Shown: positions 37,401 to 45,180, numbered from the stretch's first letter. The stretch is 64,000 nt of DNA from Cardinalis cardinalis (GCA_014549065.1 JACDOX010000506.1:124001-188000), one strand, 5' to 3'. Numbers and translations are program-made. Notes: generated by a model not told the origin, from the letters alone.

Positions 37401-40400
37401 TAATATTATAATTATTGTGTTCTTTGTGCCTTGAAACAGAGAAACACCTTTGCATCAACTTTACTCTTCTGCATTCAGCAAGCAAAAGCTTCAGATCTAT
37501 CCAACCAAGAAGCCAGCACTGCCATTTGGAGAACTGCCCCCAGGGTACCAGCACCTGCACACTCAGCTCCAGTATGAATGCGTTTCTCCTTTCTACCGCC
37601 GCCTGGGCAGCAGCAGGAGGACTTGCCTGAAGACAGGAAAATGGAGTGGGAGAGCCCCTGTGTGTATTCCAAGTGAGTCTCCAAGGGAAAAAAAAATGTG
37701 CATATCTCTTGGGTGAATGAGGCAACAGGTTGTGTATTCATGTTAGATATTTAGGGAGTCACAGCAGTGCAGGCTGCTTAATACTTCCAGCTGGGAGAAA
37801 GGAGCAATAAAGCTTGAAGGATATATGTGTCTTTTTATCCACCAGTAGAACTTGATGGTAAAGTGATCAGGCTTTCAGCACTGTAATTTGCCATTAATTT
37901 TTCTACTCTTTTATTGAGCAAGAGGTATAGTGAGTCTTTCTCCTGCTTAGAAATAGCTTTCTACTACCACTTCATGTTTTTCTGTATTATTTACTACAAA
38001 TGGGATTTTTCAATCATTTGTATACTTTGGCACACAGCTGAAAAAAAATCAAAGTTTAAGCAATAAAAGGGAGAATCTGCAATTTTAAAGAGGCTCTTCC
38101 TTTAATAAACCCTGCTAAGGAAGAGTTCACATTGCAAACTGTAAGTCTAGATAAAATCTAATCTGGAGGTAGTGCACAAAGTTAGTTAGGGCAAGAACAT
38201 CACAAGATTTAGTAAACCCCACTACTGACATCAAACAAACTGTGAAAAGTAGATCTTAACAACAAACAAATTTTTATTGTTGTTGTTTGTGGTTTTACTT
38301 TGAGATCATATCATGTATTTTGAAAAGTATCGCCTTCACTATGGACATGCACACACTACATACTAAGAACTAAAAATGCAACAATGCCATGTAACTCTTT
38401 CAACTGAAGTTAAACCTTTTATGATATAGCGGATTCTACCCCAGGTCCAAGCATGGATAAGGTATTCCTAGAAAAAGGCAGAGCTTTTTCTTTTCCCCAG
38501 GATGACTGTTGATTTAGATGCATTTGCTTCAACATTCTTGTCGCAAGGCAAGTCTGTTCTTATAGGCATGAACTGACCTGTGCAAAGATTTGTGCCAAGA
38601 GGGGCCTCAAAAACACACTGTGACTGCCTAGTGTGAGTTTTAGTGCACTGATGGCTTTATGGTATTCTATGATAAACAAGAATCAGGGGTGTTCTTTTCA
38701 TTTCTTTCTGCAGTCATCTCATTATAGTGCAACTTGATAAAGTTGTTGTGAAAATTCATCTGCTCAAGTGCTAAATCCACATTCCTGCTTTACCCAGGAA
38801 TTCAGATAATAATGGAAAACTTGAATATCATTTTAAAAAGCCATATCAAATACTCCTATAATTTTGCAGGTTAGAGACAGAGGCTAATTGGACAACTGTC
38901 CTTCATATTCATCACTGCAGTTTAGTTTCTTTTGACACATTCTAAGAAGGAATCAAGAGTAATGCTCGGATTCTTTTGGGGAGAAAGTGTTACCTACTTT
39001 TTGCTTCATGTTTCCCCAGTCTGTGGAAAAGCAGAAAACATCACCCTTAAGAAGGCAGTGACCTCTATGAGGTGGCCATGGCAAGCAGCCATCTATCGCA
39101 CAGCCAGCGGGGTGAAGGAGAACAGCCTTCGGAAAGGGGCCTGGATCCTGATCTGCAGCGGGGCCCTGGTGAACGAGCGCACCGTGGTGGTGGCAGCCCA
39201 CTGCGTCACTGACCTGGGCAAGACCCTCGTGCTGAAAACAGCAGAGCTCAAGGTGGTTCTGGGCAAATTCTACAGAGATGATGACAGGGATGAAAAGACT
39301 ATCCAGAACCTGAGGGTGAGTAAGACTGGTAGGAGTGAAAAATGATGAGCACAGGTAGATGCTGATCACATCTGTCTTGTATAGGGACAAAGCGTTGACC
39401 CTTTGGGCAATGCACTCTCTTACATGTTGTTCTTTGAAATGCATGTGTAGTGGAATGGCATAAGAAGGGCCTATGCTGTAGTTCATTGAATTCCTCGAAG
39501 CCATCCAACTCATACATTCACCCCTAATTAAGAAAATAGCTCAGGTTCTGTGGGCCATAATGTCTTGAGTGATATTGCCAGTAAAAAAGTAGAAGAGATG
39601 CCAGCTACTGTCAAAATTGATTAGCATAATTTATAAGGGAAACACTTGTGCTTTAAATCCTGGTTTGATGCCATGAGCACATTTCACTTCTCAGCCCCAA
39701 GGCCATACAGCTCTAAACTGTAAAGAAGTTTGTGTCTGACTCCAGCTCCAAAAATAGCACCTTGGGCTCACCAGAGCGGTTTGATTTTTTCAAGCAGAAC
39801 TAGAAAAGCTGAAATCAAAATGAGAAATACAGCAAGTTTGGGTATGTGTGTCTCTTTTTGGGGGGAAATTTGGGGTGTGTGTCTGAGTTAATTAATGGAA
39901 TTTATCCAAAATGTCATAATTAACTTGATGCTTTCCCTCCTGACCCCTTTTTAGTTTCTTTCTCTAATCCCATCTTTTTCATTCTTTTCCTGTAAGAAAA
40001 TATATTACTTTTTTTTTTTTACAGTATTTTCTTATAGGAATCTTATTTGTTCTTATAGGATTTCTTTAAGGACATGAGCAGTAAAGGTTTGGCCCCAGTA
40101 TTATGTAATGTATTGCATGTTTCTCATTTGAGTGGAAGAACACCATAGATGGGGGTAAAGGAGAAGTATGCAAGATAAACTAAAATGTATTTTAGTAGTA
40201 TAGAAAGAGTGCTGCTGACCTGCCATTGCTGTTAACCCTACAATTCTTCCTACTGTGTTTCCTCTCCAGATTTCTGCCATCATAGTGCATCCCAATTATG
40301 ACCCTATATTACTTGATTCTGATATAGCTGTCATAAAACTCCTGGACAAAGCCAGGATCAGCAGTCGTGTTCAACCCATTTGCTTGTCATCTTCTCATGA

Positions 40401-40806
40401 CTTGACTTCATCCACAGAGGATTTAAAGATAATGGTTACTGGCTGGAAGGTATTGGCTGACATTAAAGATCTCGGATACAAGAATGACACAATCCGCATG
40501 GGAGTTGTTCAGATGGTGGATTCACTGATGTGTGAGCAACAGTATGAGGATAATGGGATACAAGTCAGCATCACTGACAGCATGTTCTGCGCCAAACAAG
40601 ACCACACAGCCTTTTCTAATATTTGCCCTGCAGAAACTGGTGGGATTGCTGCCATAACTTTGCCAGGAAAAGCATCTCCTGAGCTAAGGTGGCACCTGAT
40701 GGGATTAGTGAGCTGGGGTTATGATAAAACTTGCAGCCTAGAACTCTACAGTGGCTTCACCAAAGCTCTTCCCTTCAAAGACTGGATTGAGAAGAACATG
40801 AAATAA
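1367..40806 (+). CDS. PAMR1: PAMR1, 3' partial, nine coding exons (spliced)
   Basis: PAMR1 (also RAMP) is a secreted mosaic protein of the S1 peptidase fold, reported to be up-regulated in regenerating muscle and regarded as an inactive protease. Joining 1367-1481, 6842-7059, 12163-12270, 30755-30925, 33559-33771, 35291-35357, 37440-37672, 39020-39315 and 40270-40806 gives 651 in-frame codons plus stop, with AG/GT at every junction and consistent phases. Domain order is CUB, EGF-like, sushi (extra), sushi, linker, sushi, S1 peptidase-like. Without the extra sushi exon the length plus about 127 missing N-terminal residues gives about 721, against 720 for canonical human PAMR1. Four N-glycosylation sequons are visible (NCS, NNS, NIT, NDT). 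Similarity to human PAMR1 is judged from remembered sequence, not an alignment run here. Confidence 0.96.
1482..6841 (+). other. PAMR1: PAMR1 intron within the CUB domain
   Basis: About 5.4 kb. It contains one recognisable repeat, the antisense CR1 3' end at 2031-2296, and a small 17-base direct duplication (CTAAACAGTTAAAATA-type) near 2565-2600. No other gene or RNA is recognised. The many ORFs of 60-120 codons lack known domains and fit chance expectation. Confidence 0.8.
2031..2296 (-). mobile_element. CR1 LINE 3' end (antisense)
   Basis: Reading the minus strand gives the typical CR1 tail: a stretch like TTTAGGAAAAAATT, a block like GAGCTGCTCAGGGAGGTGG, then AAAGGTCTTTTCCAACCTAG and the terminal ATTCTGTGATTCTG octamer-like repeat at the 2031 end. 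This is a 5'-truncated copy of the dominant bird retroposon. Only the extreme 3' untranslated region and the last part before it survive, so it encodes nothing. The outer edge at about 2296 is approximate. Confidence 0.93.
6842..7059 (+). CDS. PAMR1: PAMR1 exon: second part of CUB domain
   Basis: The acceptor CCCCAAG|A completes the split Arg codon and the exon reads FSMLSLEFDYMCQYDYVEIR, ending EEIT plus G at ACAG|GTAACC (phase 1). It contains the second cysteine pair of the CUB (C in YMCQ and C in KFCGNE) and the conserved YDYVEIRDGD block, which holds acidic residues used for calcium in many CUB domains. Almost every residue agrees with my recollection of the human protein. The adjacent introns are about 5.4 and 5.1 kb. 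Confidence 0.97.
10320..11004 (+). mobile_element. CR1 LINE ORF2 reverse-transcriptase fragment (decayed)
   Basis: Frames on the + strand give CR1 reverse-transcriptase signatures: GPDDIHPRVLRELADVVAKS and IFEKSWQLGEVPGDWK (about 10430-10560), then after a stop and frame changes VSLTSVPGKFMEQVLP and FTKGKSC (about 10610-10740), then remnants of the NFHKAF and VTSDVPQG blocks up to about 11000. In CR1 ORF2 these blocks form the fingers and palm of the enzyme. In-frame stops and shifts make it non-functional. The 5' limit is uncertain: similarity may extend upstream into the GC-rich stretch from about 9890. The copy stops abruptly where the LTR begins and no 3' CR1 part follows. Confidence 0.88.
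11005..11516 (+). mobile_element. Solo LTR of an endogenous retrovirus (avian, probably ERVL-like)
   Basis: A 512-base unit has perfect 8-base inverted termini, TGTGGTTT at 11005 and AAACCACA ending at 11516. Its interior matches the general make-up of common bird LTRs: a CAAGGACTCTTCAG block, GAAGCTGGGAGGG, GCTGACCCAAAGTGGCCAAA, a CT and ATT/ATC simple-repeat zone, an ATTAAA polyadenylation signal (11396-11401), and an end reading GCTGGGGTTAAACCAC. No internal retroviral genes are present on either side, so this is a solo LTR. Possible target duplication is weak: ATAT before and ATAG after. The ERVL assignment is by memory of similar repeats and needs a repeat-library check. Confidence 0.85.
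12163..12270 (+). CDS. PAMR1: PAMR1 exon: EGF-like domain
   Basis: The exon starts after TTTCTCTTACAG and reads ACSSSPCLHDGTCILDKSST through CLAGYTGNRCEN, ending AACT|GTGAGT (phase 1). All six EGF cysteines are present with normal spacing, including the CxC step (KCACLAGYTG). It is a phase 1-1 exon, the usual form for a shuffled extracellular module. It lacks the typical Asp/Asn calcium-binding start, so it is probably not a calcium-binding EGF. It is the last exon before an 18.5 kb intron. Confidence 0.96.
16953..17107. repeat. T/G simple-sequence tract
   Basis: About 155 bases consist almost only of T and G on the + strand, with GTTT units and several G runs of 3-5 (GGGG near 16975, GGGGG near 17010, GGGGG near 17045). 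The hydrophobic-looking ORFs across it are a by-product of the T/G composition. Confidence 0.9.
19141..19246 (+). pseudogene. NUMT cytochrome b C-terminal remnant
   Basis: The reading contains FIIVGHLAS, then LTYFT, then LLILFPITGALE and a final TTTCTAA, the C-terminus of avian cytochrome b. An extra C after GCTTCC (about 19170) and an extra A in the GAAAAACAA stretch (about 19225) break the frame. Only the last 35 or so codons are present, so the insertion began inside the gene. Cytochrome b is the complex III haem protein in mitochondria; this nuclear fragment has no such role. Confidence 0.9.
19251..19317 (+). pseudogene. NUMT tRNA-Thr remnant
   Basis: The 67-base segment starts ACTCTAA and ends TTAGAATT, giving an acceptor stem with one mismatch. 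The anticodon arm region reads GGTCTTCTGAACC, where TTGTAA would be expected, so the TGT anticodon has mutated. The position directly after the cytb stop fits the avian mitochondrial map. Confidence 0.8.
19330..19400 (-). pseudogene. NUMT tRNA-Pro remnant
   Basis: On the minus strand the segment begins TCAGAAA and ends TTTCTGA, forming a perfect 7-base acceptor stem. The loop reads TTTGGGA with anticodon TGG, as in mitochondrial tRNA-Pro. It lies between the tRNA-Thr and ND6 remnants, in the light-strand orientation expected of the mitochondrial gene. Confidence 0.85.
19410..19882 (-). pseudogene. NUMT ND6 (NADH dehydrogenase subunit 6) pseudogene
   Basis: The minus-strand frame from ATG at 19882 reads MTYFVLFLGLCFVSGG and, further on, GWLLSLGVSFMSLVLFMVYL, which is the N-terminal half of avian ND6, a membrane subunit of respiratory complex I. 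After about 80 codons it shifts frame (near 19635-19645). C-terminal ND6 blocks such as SGVAMFYSC and LLLTLFVVLELV appear in other frames, and the stop lies at 19410-19412. Length is 473 bases against about 520 in mitochondria, so about 45-50 bases are lost. The block is flanked by the tRNA-Pro and tRNA-Glu remnants, as in mtDNA. Confidence 0.92.
19887..19956 (-). pseudogene. NUMT tRNA-Glu remnant
   Basis: The 70-base segment has complementary ends: GTTCCTGC at 19887 and GCAGGAAC ending at 19956. On the minus strand the anticodon loop reads TTTTCA-like with anticodon TTC, as for mitochondrial tRNA-Glu. It sits 4 bases beyond the ND6 start. The remaining cloverleaf looks mutated, but the acceptor stem is intact. 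Confidence 0.85.
23165..23204. repeat. Perfect 18-base inverted repeat (hairpin)
   Basis: Arms of 18 bases, TATTTTATCAAATCCATT and its exact complement, flank a 4-base GCCA spacer. Transcription in either direction would give a stable stem-loop. Confidence 0.95.
24950..25452 (+). mobile_element. CR1 LINE 3' end (sense)
   Basis: The + strand carries the distal CR1 ORF2 and 3' region. It includes AGTCCAGAGGAGGGCCAGGA, GAGCACCTCTCCTATGAGAA, CAGGCTGAGAGAGCTGAGG, a block like TTTACTGTGGGGTTGGTGAG, GATGATCTTTAGGATCACTT and a CCAACCCAAAT...AATTCTAT end. The short reading frame at 24891-25130 (QVQRRARKRIRMEHLSYENR) is the eroded ORF2 C-terminus. This is a 5'-truncated copy. The 3' end is clear at about 25452; the 5' edge, near the AAGAGCTCTGTGGCTCC stretch, is approximate. 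Confidence 0.93.
28988..29020. repeat. TA/TG microsatellite
   Basis: Tandem ATATATGT-type units form about 33 bases of alternating purine-pyrimidine sequence inside the long PAMR1 intron. Confidence 0.9.
29770..29890 (+). mobile_element. Probable ancient LINE (CR1/L3-like) remnant
   Basis: The segment reads AGGCGGCAGGCTAGAAACAA and then GTAGAACTCATTGCCACACG followed by ATATTGTGGACACTG. This resembles the 3' part of old amniote CR1/L3-type LINEs (AGAACTCATTGCCACAAGAT-like motif). It is diverged and short. A 133-codon frame crosses it (29518-29919) but ends inside the remnant and has no independent support. Confidence 0.5.
30755..30925 (+). CDS. PAMR1: PAMR1 exon: additional sushi (CCP) domain
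   Basis: The 171-base exon lies between GAACTGTCAG and GTAAGG. It is in phase 1 at both ends and encodes one whole sushi module. The four cysteines (CRTPG, KCNAG, YCQLDG, PEC) and the Trp (GIWS) are in place and no stop interrupts it. Sushi modules are binding folds of complement and adhesion proteins. Joined to the EGF exon it gives Leu-Val-Met-Cys, and joined onward it gives Val-Leu-Glu-Glu-Lys-Asn-Cys. Skipping it also keeps frame (Phe-Leu-Glu-Glu). Canonical human PAMR1 of 720 residues goes directly from EGF to LLEERNC and has two sushi domains, so this one is extra. Expression is not shown by sequence alone. Confidence 0.88.
30926..33558 (+). other. PAMR1: PAMR1 intron between sushi exons
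   Basis: About 2.6 kb, AT-rich, with no repeat or gene that I recognise. A short direct duplication, CAATTTGAGAAT, occurs twice near 33290-33325. The acceptor at 33557-33558 is preceded by a T/C tract. Confidence 0.8.
33559..33771 (+). CDS. PAMR1: PAMR1 exon: canonical first sushi domain
   Basis: The exon reads VLEEKNCSDPGGPLNGYRRV and later IAFFCNNSYVLSGNEQRTCQ, ending PICIK plus G at AAAG|GTAGTT (phase 1). The four sushi cysteines (NCSDP, FFCNN, RTCQ, PICIK) and the Trp (GEWSG) are present. Two N-glycosylation sequons, NCS and NNS, are also kept in the human protein. It is phase 1-1, like the preceding extra sushi exon. Confidence 0.96.
33772..35290 (+). other. PAMR1: PAMR1 intron with GAAT microsatellite
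   Basis: About 1.5 kb. It contains the tetranucleotide repeat at 34311-34355 and otherwise nothing recognisable. A 75-codon frame at 34496-34723 has no known motif. Confidence 0.8.
34311..34355. repeat. GAAT tetranucleotide microsatellite
   Basis: About ten slightly imperfect GAAT/GAATG units (one GGAT and one GATT variant) occur in the intron between the sushi exons. Confidence 0.95.
35291..35357 (+). CDS. PAMR1: PAMR1 exon: linker and start of last sushi
   Basis: The 67-base exon sits between TTTTCTAG and AAG|GTGAGA and reads ACREPKISDLVRQKVLPMQV plus QSR, ending in phase 2. It differs from human (DLVRRRVLPMQVQSR) at one visible residue. It supplies the first cysteine of the final sushi module, whose remainder is in the next exon. 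It is too short to stand out as an ORF and was found through phase and similarity. Confidence 0.95.
35358..37439 (+). other. PAMR1: PAMR1 intron inside the last sushi domain
   Basis: About 2.1 kb without recognised repeats or genes. Minor features are an A-rich run (36636-36647), a short GAAATTAT duplication (about 36905-36920) and an ATATATAC/GTATAAGCATATG-type patch (about 37205-37250). Confidence 0.8.
37440..37672 (+). CDS. PAMR1: PAMR1 exon: remainder of last sushi domain
   Basis: Following TTGAAACAG, the exon reads ETPLHQLYSSAFSKQKLQIY, PTKKPALPFGELPPGYQHLH and, at the end, TGKWSGRAPVCIP, with donor CCAA|GTGAGT (phase 1). Cysteines at YECVS, RTCLK and PVCIP complete the sushi begun in the previous exon, with Trp in GKWSG. 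The insertion before the second cysteine makes this an unusually long sushi module, as in human PAMR1. Confidence 0.96.
37673..39019 (+). other. PAMR1: PAMR1 intron before protease-like domain
   Basis: About 1.3 kb of AT-rich sequence. An AACAACAAACAAA run followed by a TTGTTGTTGTTT run (about 38260-38290) forms a weak inverted repeat. No gene is recognised. Confidence 0.8.
39020..39315 (+). CDS. PAMR1: PAMR1 exon: N-terminal half of S1 protease-like domain
   Basis: The acceptor TTTCCCCAG is followed by TC completing Ile, then CGKAENITLKKAVTSMRWPW and CSGALVNERTVVVAAHCVTD. The exon ends at AACCTGAGG|GTGAGT (phase 0). The histidine of the AAHC motif, equivalent to chymotrypsin His57, is codon 39199-39201. 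There is no classic RIVGG activation site; RWPWQAAIY takes the place of the mature N-terminus, as in human PAMR1. The middle of the exon is notably GC-rich compared with the AT-rich introns. Confidence 0.96.
39316..40269 (+). other. PAMR1: PAMR1 last intron
   Basis: About 0.95 kb. It contains a near-perfect inverted repeat with a T-rich spacer at 39988-40039. Nothing else is recognised. The acceptor is CCTCTCCAG at 40261-40269. Confidence 0.85.
39988..40039. repeat. Imperfect 15-base inverted repeat with T-rich spacer
   Basis: TCCTGTAAGAAAATA and TATTTTCTTATAGGA are reverse complements apart from one position, separated by about 22 bases containing a run of T. Confidence 0.85.
40270..40806 (+). 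CDS. PAMR1: PAMR1 terminal coding exon: C-terminal half of S1 protease-like domain
   Basis: The exon reads ISAIIVHPNYDPILLDSDIA through FKDWIEKNMK and stops at TAA 40804-40806. The Asp of DSDIA (codon 40321-40323) is the Asp102 equivalent. The region that should be GDSGGP reads AETGGI: the nucleophile Ser195 is Thr (codon 40636-40638) and Asp194 is Glu. Human PAMR1 has the same AETGGI, so loss of catalysis is ancestral and not a decay of this copy. The remaining fold residues (GLVSWGYDKTC, FTKALPFKDWI) are well kept, arguing for a retained non-enzymatic role. Confidence 0.97.
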   Translation: MSAIIVHPNYDPILLDSDIAVIKLLDKARISSRVQPICLSSSHDLTSSTEDLKIMVTGWKVLADIKDLGYKNDTIRMGVVQMVDSLMCEQQYEDNGIQVSITDSMFCAKQDHTAFSNICPAETGGIAAITLPGKASPELRWHLMGLVSWGYDKTCSLELYSGFTKALPFKDWIEKNMK

Positions 40807-41320
40807 AAATCTGAGTCTGGAAATGGCATTTTATAATATAATATCTCTTTAAGTCTCTGCTACTTTAGGCTTCTCATCCCAGTGATGAGACACATCTGGG
40901 ATAAGGTTAAGGCAGGCAGCCTGGTAATTTGTTCTAGGATCAGATAGTTCATCGGGCTACTTTTACTTAACCCATGACAGAGGGTCTTAGTGCATGAGAA
41001 GTTTTGCCATACTTTGTCTGTCTCCCCTGGTGGGAGGACGATGCTCTGCTCCTGAGTCTGACATGCAGAAACAGGACAATAAATTCTGTCTGAAATTAAT
41101 CTGGAGTATGGAGCTCCCTGGAGAAATTGATGGTGAGCTTCTCCCAAAGATCTGTGTGACTGAGTGGATTAAGAGTCTGGAAAGAGTAGCCTGAATTCAT
41201 TATGACGGATGAGCTTGTTGTGGTATGTGCTGTCTGTATTGCCATAGTACAATGTAATCTTCTTCCCTCCCAAGTACTTTACACATTTAAATAAACCATG
41301 GTTTGTTTTTTTAACCTACA
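40807..41320 (+). other. PAMR1: PAMR1 3'UTR (end approximate)
   Basis: The stretch after the stop contains AATAAA at 41078-41083 and again at 41290-41295. The second is followed within 25 bases by a T/GT-rich element (GGTTTGTTTTTTTAA), the usual downstream signal, so the main cleavage site is placed near 41310-41330. Use of the first signal would give a shorter mRNA. Confidence 0.7.
41290..41295 (+). terminator. Likely PAMR1 polyadenylation signal
   Basis: Canonical AATAAA about 485 bases after the stop codon, followed by a GT/T-rich downstream element. Confidence 0.7.
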
Positions 41321-41329
41321 TACTCGTGT

Positions 41330-44300
41330 CTGACATTATTTAGATCCATTTTTGCTTTATATGTGTCACACTCTTGGAAGTCTCTACTGCCCTTGTCTCT
41401 TTGCATGTCACTCTCACTTGAGGCTCTTCAGGAACACTAAAAGGCAGAATCAGCATAAAATTCAAGGACTATTTATATATATAAATAACAAGATTATTTT
41501 TTCTTAATACACCCATTCCTGCTATTGTACATGAACCCTACAATGAAATGTACAGAGGAGTTCTCTTTCACATTGTATTCTAAACAGATGAAAACATGAA
41601 ACATATTTTAAACACATTTTTTTCAAGTGGGTTATTTCATAGAACTATGAAAACCTCAGGAAAACTTTTGGTTCCCATTAGTTCCCATACATTTGTGGTA
41701 AAACTACTCCTCTGTTGCTCTTCAGGGTAAGAATAATGTCCAGGTCTCACACTTAGCAGGAACTTTTCTTGAACTGAGGCTGAACTGTCTGACATCAGAG
41801 TAAGATTGTCTTACTGGGCATGTTGTCCAGGGAGACGCCTGAGTGTCCTCATGGTCCTTAGTCACTGCTCCTACACTAAATCATTCTCTATTCTCTATTC
41901 AGTCATGGCTAAAGACTACGGATCAACCCTATAAAAGTTGGGGAGAAGAGACAGTACTGACTGTCTTCCATCAATAATGATTTCTTGGTAAGTCATATAT
42001 GACACTCTGGAGTTTTTAGGACCTTCAAATTATTACAGTGCCCAAAACAGCTTACAGCAGTAGTTGGATGTGATGGCTGGGAATCTGATGAAAAGATTTT
42101 GTGCTCTTACCAAGAAGGACTCAGATCCTGAAGTTGTGTTCTGCCTATCGCATGGCTATGGCAACTTGAAGTTAGCAAGTCTGATTTCAGGTCTGATTCT
42201 TTGCTGCTGTAAAATCTCATTACAATTTTCTTAGCATTCAGTAGTTTCTACCCACTTTTGAATCTGAAAACTGCTGATAAAAGGACAATTATTGTTGGAC
42301 ATCATTCCATGTAATTTATTTTTTATTTTCTTGGCAGAAATACTTGTTGTGTATGCTTTTGCACTTTCCTTGTTTTCACTGGCAATAGGACCACATGATG
42401 TTGCTTAAATCAAAAAGTTTAAGGGCTGCAATTAAAGTATATTGCTTCTCTTTATCTTGTTTGTCTGTCTTCTCCTGCCAGGAGATTATGCTTGGCCGAC
42501 AAAGTGCATGGCAACAACAGCAACAAAAATCCTGCATTAAATGTGAAAAACATGATGTGTTTCATTCCTCTGCCGGGAGGAACACATGCCAATGAATGTG
42601 TGGTACTCCCCTGCTGACAGAATGGCTTAGAGTAAATTAGGTGTCAGTTTTGGAAAAGCACAAACTTGCAGAAAGTCAACATGTGTTTCTTCCTAACAGC
42701 CATGACAAAGAGTGAAATGAGAAAGCTCTTCCATGATTACATTAAATGAGAGTTTCTACACTCTAAATAATTATTGGATTATTTAATGGTAAACAGAAAT
42801 TATGAAGACCTGCAAGCTGGCTGTCTTCTCAATTAGGACACCACGACTGCATTGCTTTCCATAGTATTATTGCTCTCCACTGCTACAGCTGAGAGAGACG
42901 AGGTTCTAAATGTTTTTTTCTCTCTCTTTAGGTTTTGTCCAGTCCAAACAGCTCTGCAAAAGTCTGCTTTAATTCCAGCCTTAGACCTCACTCTTCTTTT
43001 TCTAAAGATCAACAATATTTCAATATATACTGATCCTCTAACTGCTCCTCAGTGTTGAATCCCATCCCCATTTGGCTTCAAATCAGCTGAAAGTTTCTGG
43101 GCTTGGACAGCAACGATATAGCTGTTCACTAGCTGTATATCACACAAAAATACATTCTTGAAGAGAAGCTTGTAGGAATTCATGGAATTAAAATCTCAGG
43201 AGGTTGCTGTAGCTGTGCATGCACAACACGATTCAAACCCTTCTTTTCACAGCCATGACGCTCTTCAAAGGAAGCAGAAGTAGGAAGACAGCCAGACACC
43301 TGGCCCAACCCCAGGATTCAGATTTTAGCACAGCCCTTTACAGGAGGAGGATGAGGTTGCAGCATTTGCTTCTATTTCTGCACCTCAATCATGTTTGAAT
43401 CCTAGATTCAATTCTGGCTATCTCTAAATACCCACATAAGGTTTTATTTCTTTGGTTGTATGACATGGGTATTCACAGGTACGAGTGAGCAGTCATATCA
43501 ACATATCCAAGCACCTGTACCATGTTGACTATTCCCAGGAATTACAAACCAACTTGTCCATCCTTTCTGTCAGGCTTACCCACAGTAGTTTCCTGTTTAC
43601 AGACTGAGCAGAACTATGCAGGGGTTAGCATCTAATGCCAACAATGAGGAAAAATAGGGATAAATGTTTGAAAAAAAGCAATGTGTGACCTGGAATTGCT
43701 AATATCTTTGATAGATTGACTCTATTTTTAAGATGTAGAACTATTTCAAACATCTCTTTCTAAACAGGTGAGGATCTGTGCCATCTGTTGGAGAAAGGGT
43801 GTGAAATAGCACAACATGGATAGCAGCTCATTTTCCCTCCAAGGAAAAAGAGCTGTGCATTCTGGAAAGGCCATAAGGATATTGCTATAGAAAGAGGAGA
43901 GCAAAACACTCTCTGCATTCTTATTCCCTCCAACGAGTGTATGTTTTTCCTTTGTATGTTTCACGGCTGCTAAAATCACTTCCAAAAGCCAGGGTGCTTA
44001 GCTGAAAAATAGGAAATGGACATACTGAAATACAAGCTCTTTTCAGGCACCCTCAGTTACTCTCATAGAATTGCCCTTGTAAAAGATTTTTGTTGAAAGC
44101 CTACGTCCATGGTAAGATTACAAGAAAAAAAATGTGTATTTGATTAGATCTTGGGATTGCGTGAGAGGCTGCATCCTGCCATTTTTTAAGGGCAAGTAAC
44201 TGGAATTGGCTCGGTTGCAGGAAAAGCATCCTGGGGGAGTGGGAGTGGTGCGGAGGGTCAGGCAGGCTTTGCTCAGCTGTGCAATCCCTGCAGCCTCACA

Positions 44301-44490
44301 GCTCCTTATCGTGTCAGGGGCTTCCGCATGGCTGCTGGCTTTCCGTGCCACCTCCTCGGTGCAGAGGGAACGAGCTGTGGCAGAAATGTTTGTTCCCTGT
44401 GAAACGGGACATCAGGTTGGTCAGACTTGGATGGAGAGACAGCACTGAGGTTGGCGGGCAGAGCCCCAGCTGAGGGAAACGGGAGCGAAG
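41330..44490. other. Intergenic spacer PAMR1-SLC1A2
   Basis: About 3.2 kb between the PAMR1 poly(A) site and the SLC1A2 CpG island. No exon, tRNA or known repeat is recognised. Short ORFs (60-95 codons) on both strands have no domain features. The stretch may contain distal SLC1A2 promoter elements, but none can be assigned by eye. Confidence 0.75.
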
Positions 44491-44767
44491 GTGTGTGGCA
44501 GTGTTTGGGCGAGCGTTCTGTGCCCCAGCACCTGAGTGCGGCTACAGGACAGGAATTTCCTGCCCTACGCTGCAAAAACGCCCTGGGCGACCCCCGGGCC
44601 CGGGTCCGCCGGTCCGCGGCCACGCGCGACGCCCCCGCGGTGGAGGAGCGGGGGGGGCGGCGCAGGTGGGGGCGCGGGGCGGGCCCGGCCGAGGCGTGGG
44701 GAGAGGCCGCAGCCACAAGCGGGACAGCGGCCGCTCCCTGGGGCCGCGTGGTGCGGGGCCGGGCCGG

Positions 44768-44789
44768 GCCAGGCCAGGCCTGGCCTGGC
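44768..44789. repeat. Perfect 22-base GC palindrome in CpG island
   Basis: A spacer-free palindrome built from GCCAGGCCAGG and its complement, directly after a GGGCC tandem run. Confidence 0.95.
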
Positions 44790-45154
44790 TTGCGGGGCCG
44801 CCGGCGGCAGGTGGGGCTCGGGCGCCGCGCCGCGCCGACCTCCCGGCAGGGGGCAGCACAGCCCCGCGCCGCACCCTGCGCGTCCCTGCGGGCGGGGGCC
44901 CCGCTCCCGCGGCCCCTGGGTCCCGCCAGCGAGCCCCGGCCGTCCCGGTGGGGCAGCACGGCGCGGACAGCGGCCGGCCTGGCCGGGCCTCCCGGGAGGC
45001 TGCTGCCGCCTTGGCGCGGCGGGGCAGGTGCCGCGGCTGCGGGGGCGCAGCCCCTCGGCCGGGCTGTGGGAACCTGCTGCCGGCCCAGCGCCCGCCCGCT
45101 CGCCGGGGCACGTGCTGGTGCGCGGCGGCAGGCGAGCTCCCCGAGCGGGGCCGC

Positions 45155-45180
45155 GTCTGTGTGTGTCTGTGTGTCTGTGC
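45155..45180. repeat. TG/CTGTG dinucleotide-type repeat
   Basis: A short run of TG and CTGTG units inside the CpG island, upstream of the putative SLC1A2 start. Confidence 0.85.

Noticed and set aside
38260..38292. ACAAACAAA / TTTGTTGTT inverted pairing in the intron before the protease exon
   Set aside because: Simple-sequence runs of A/C and T/G pair by chance; arms are imperfect and low in complexity.
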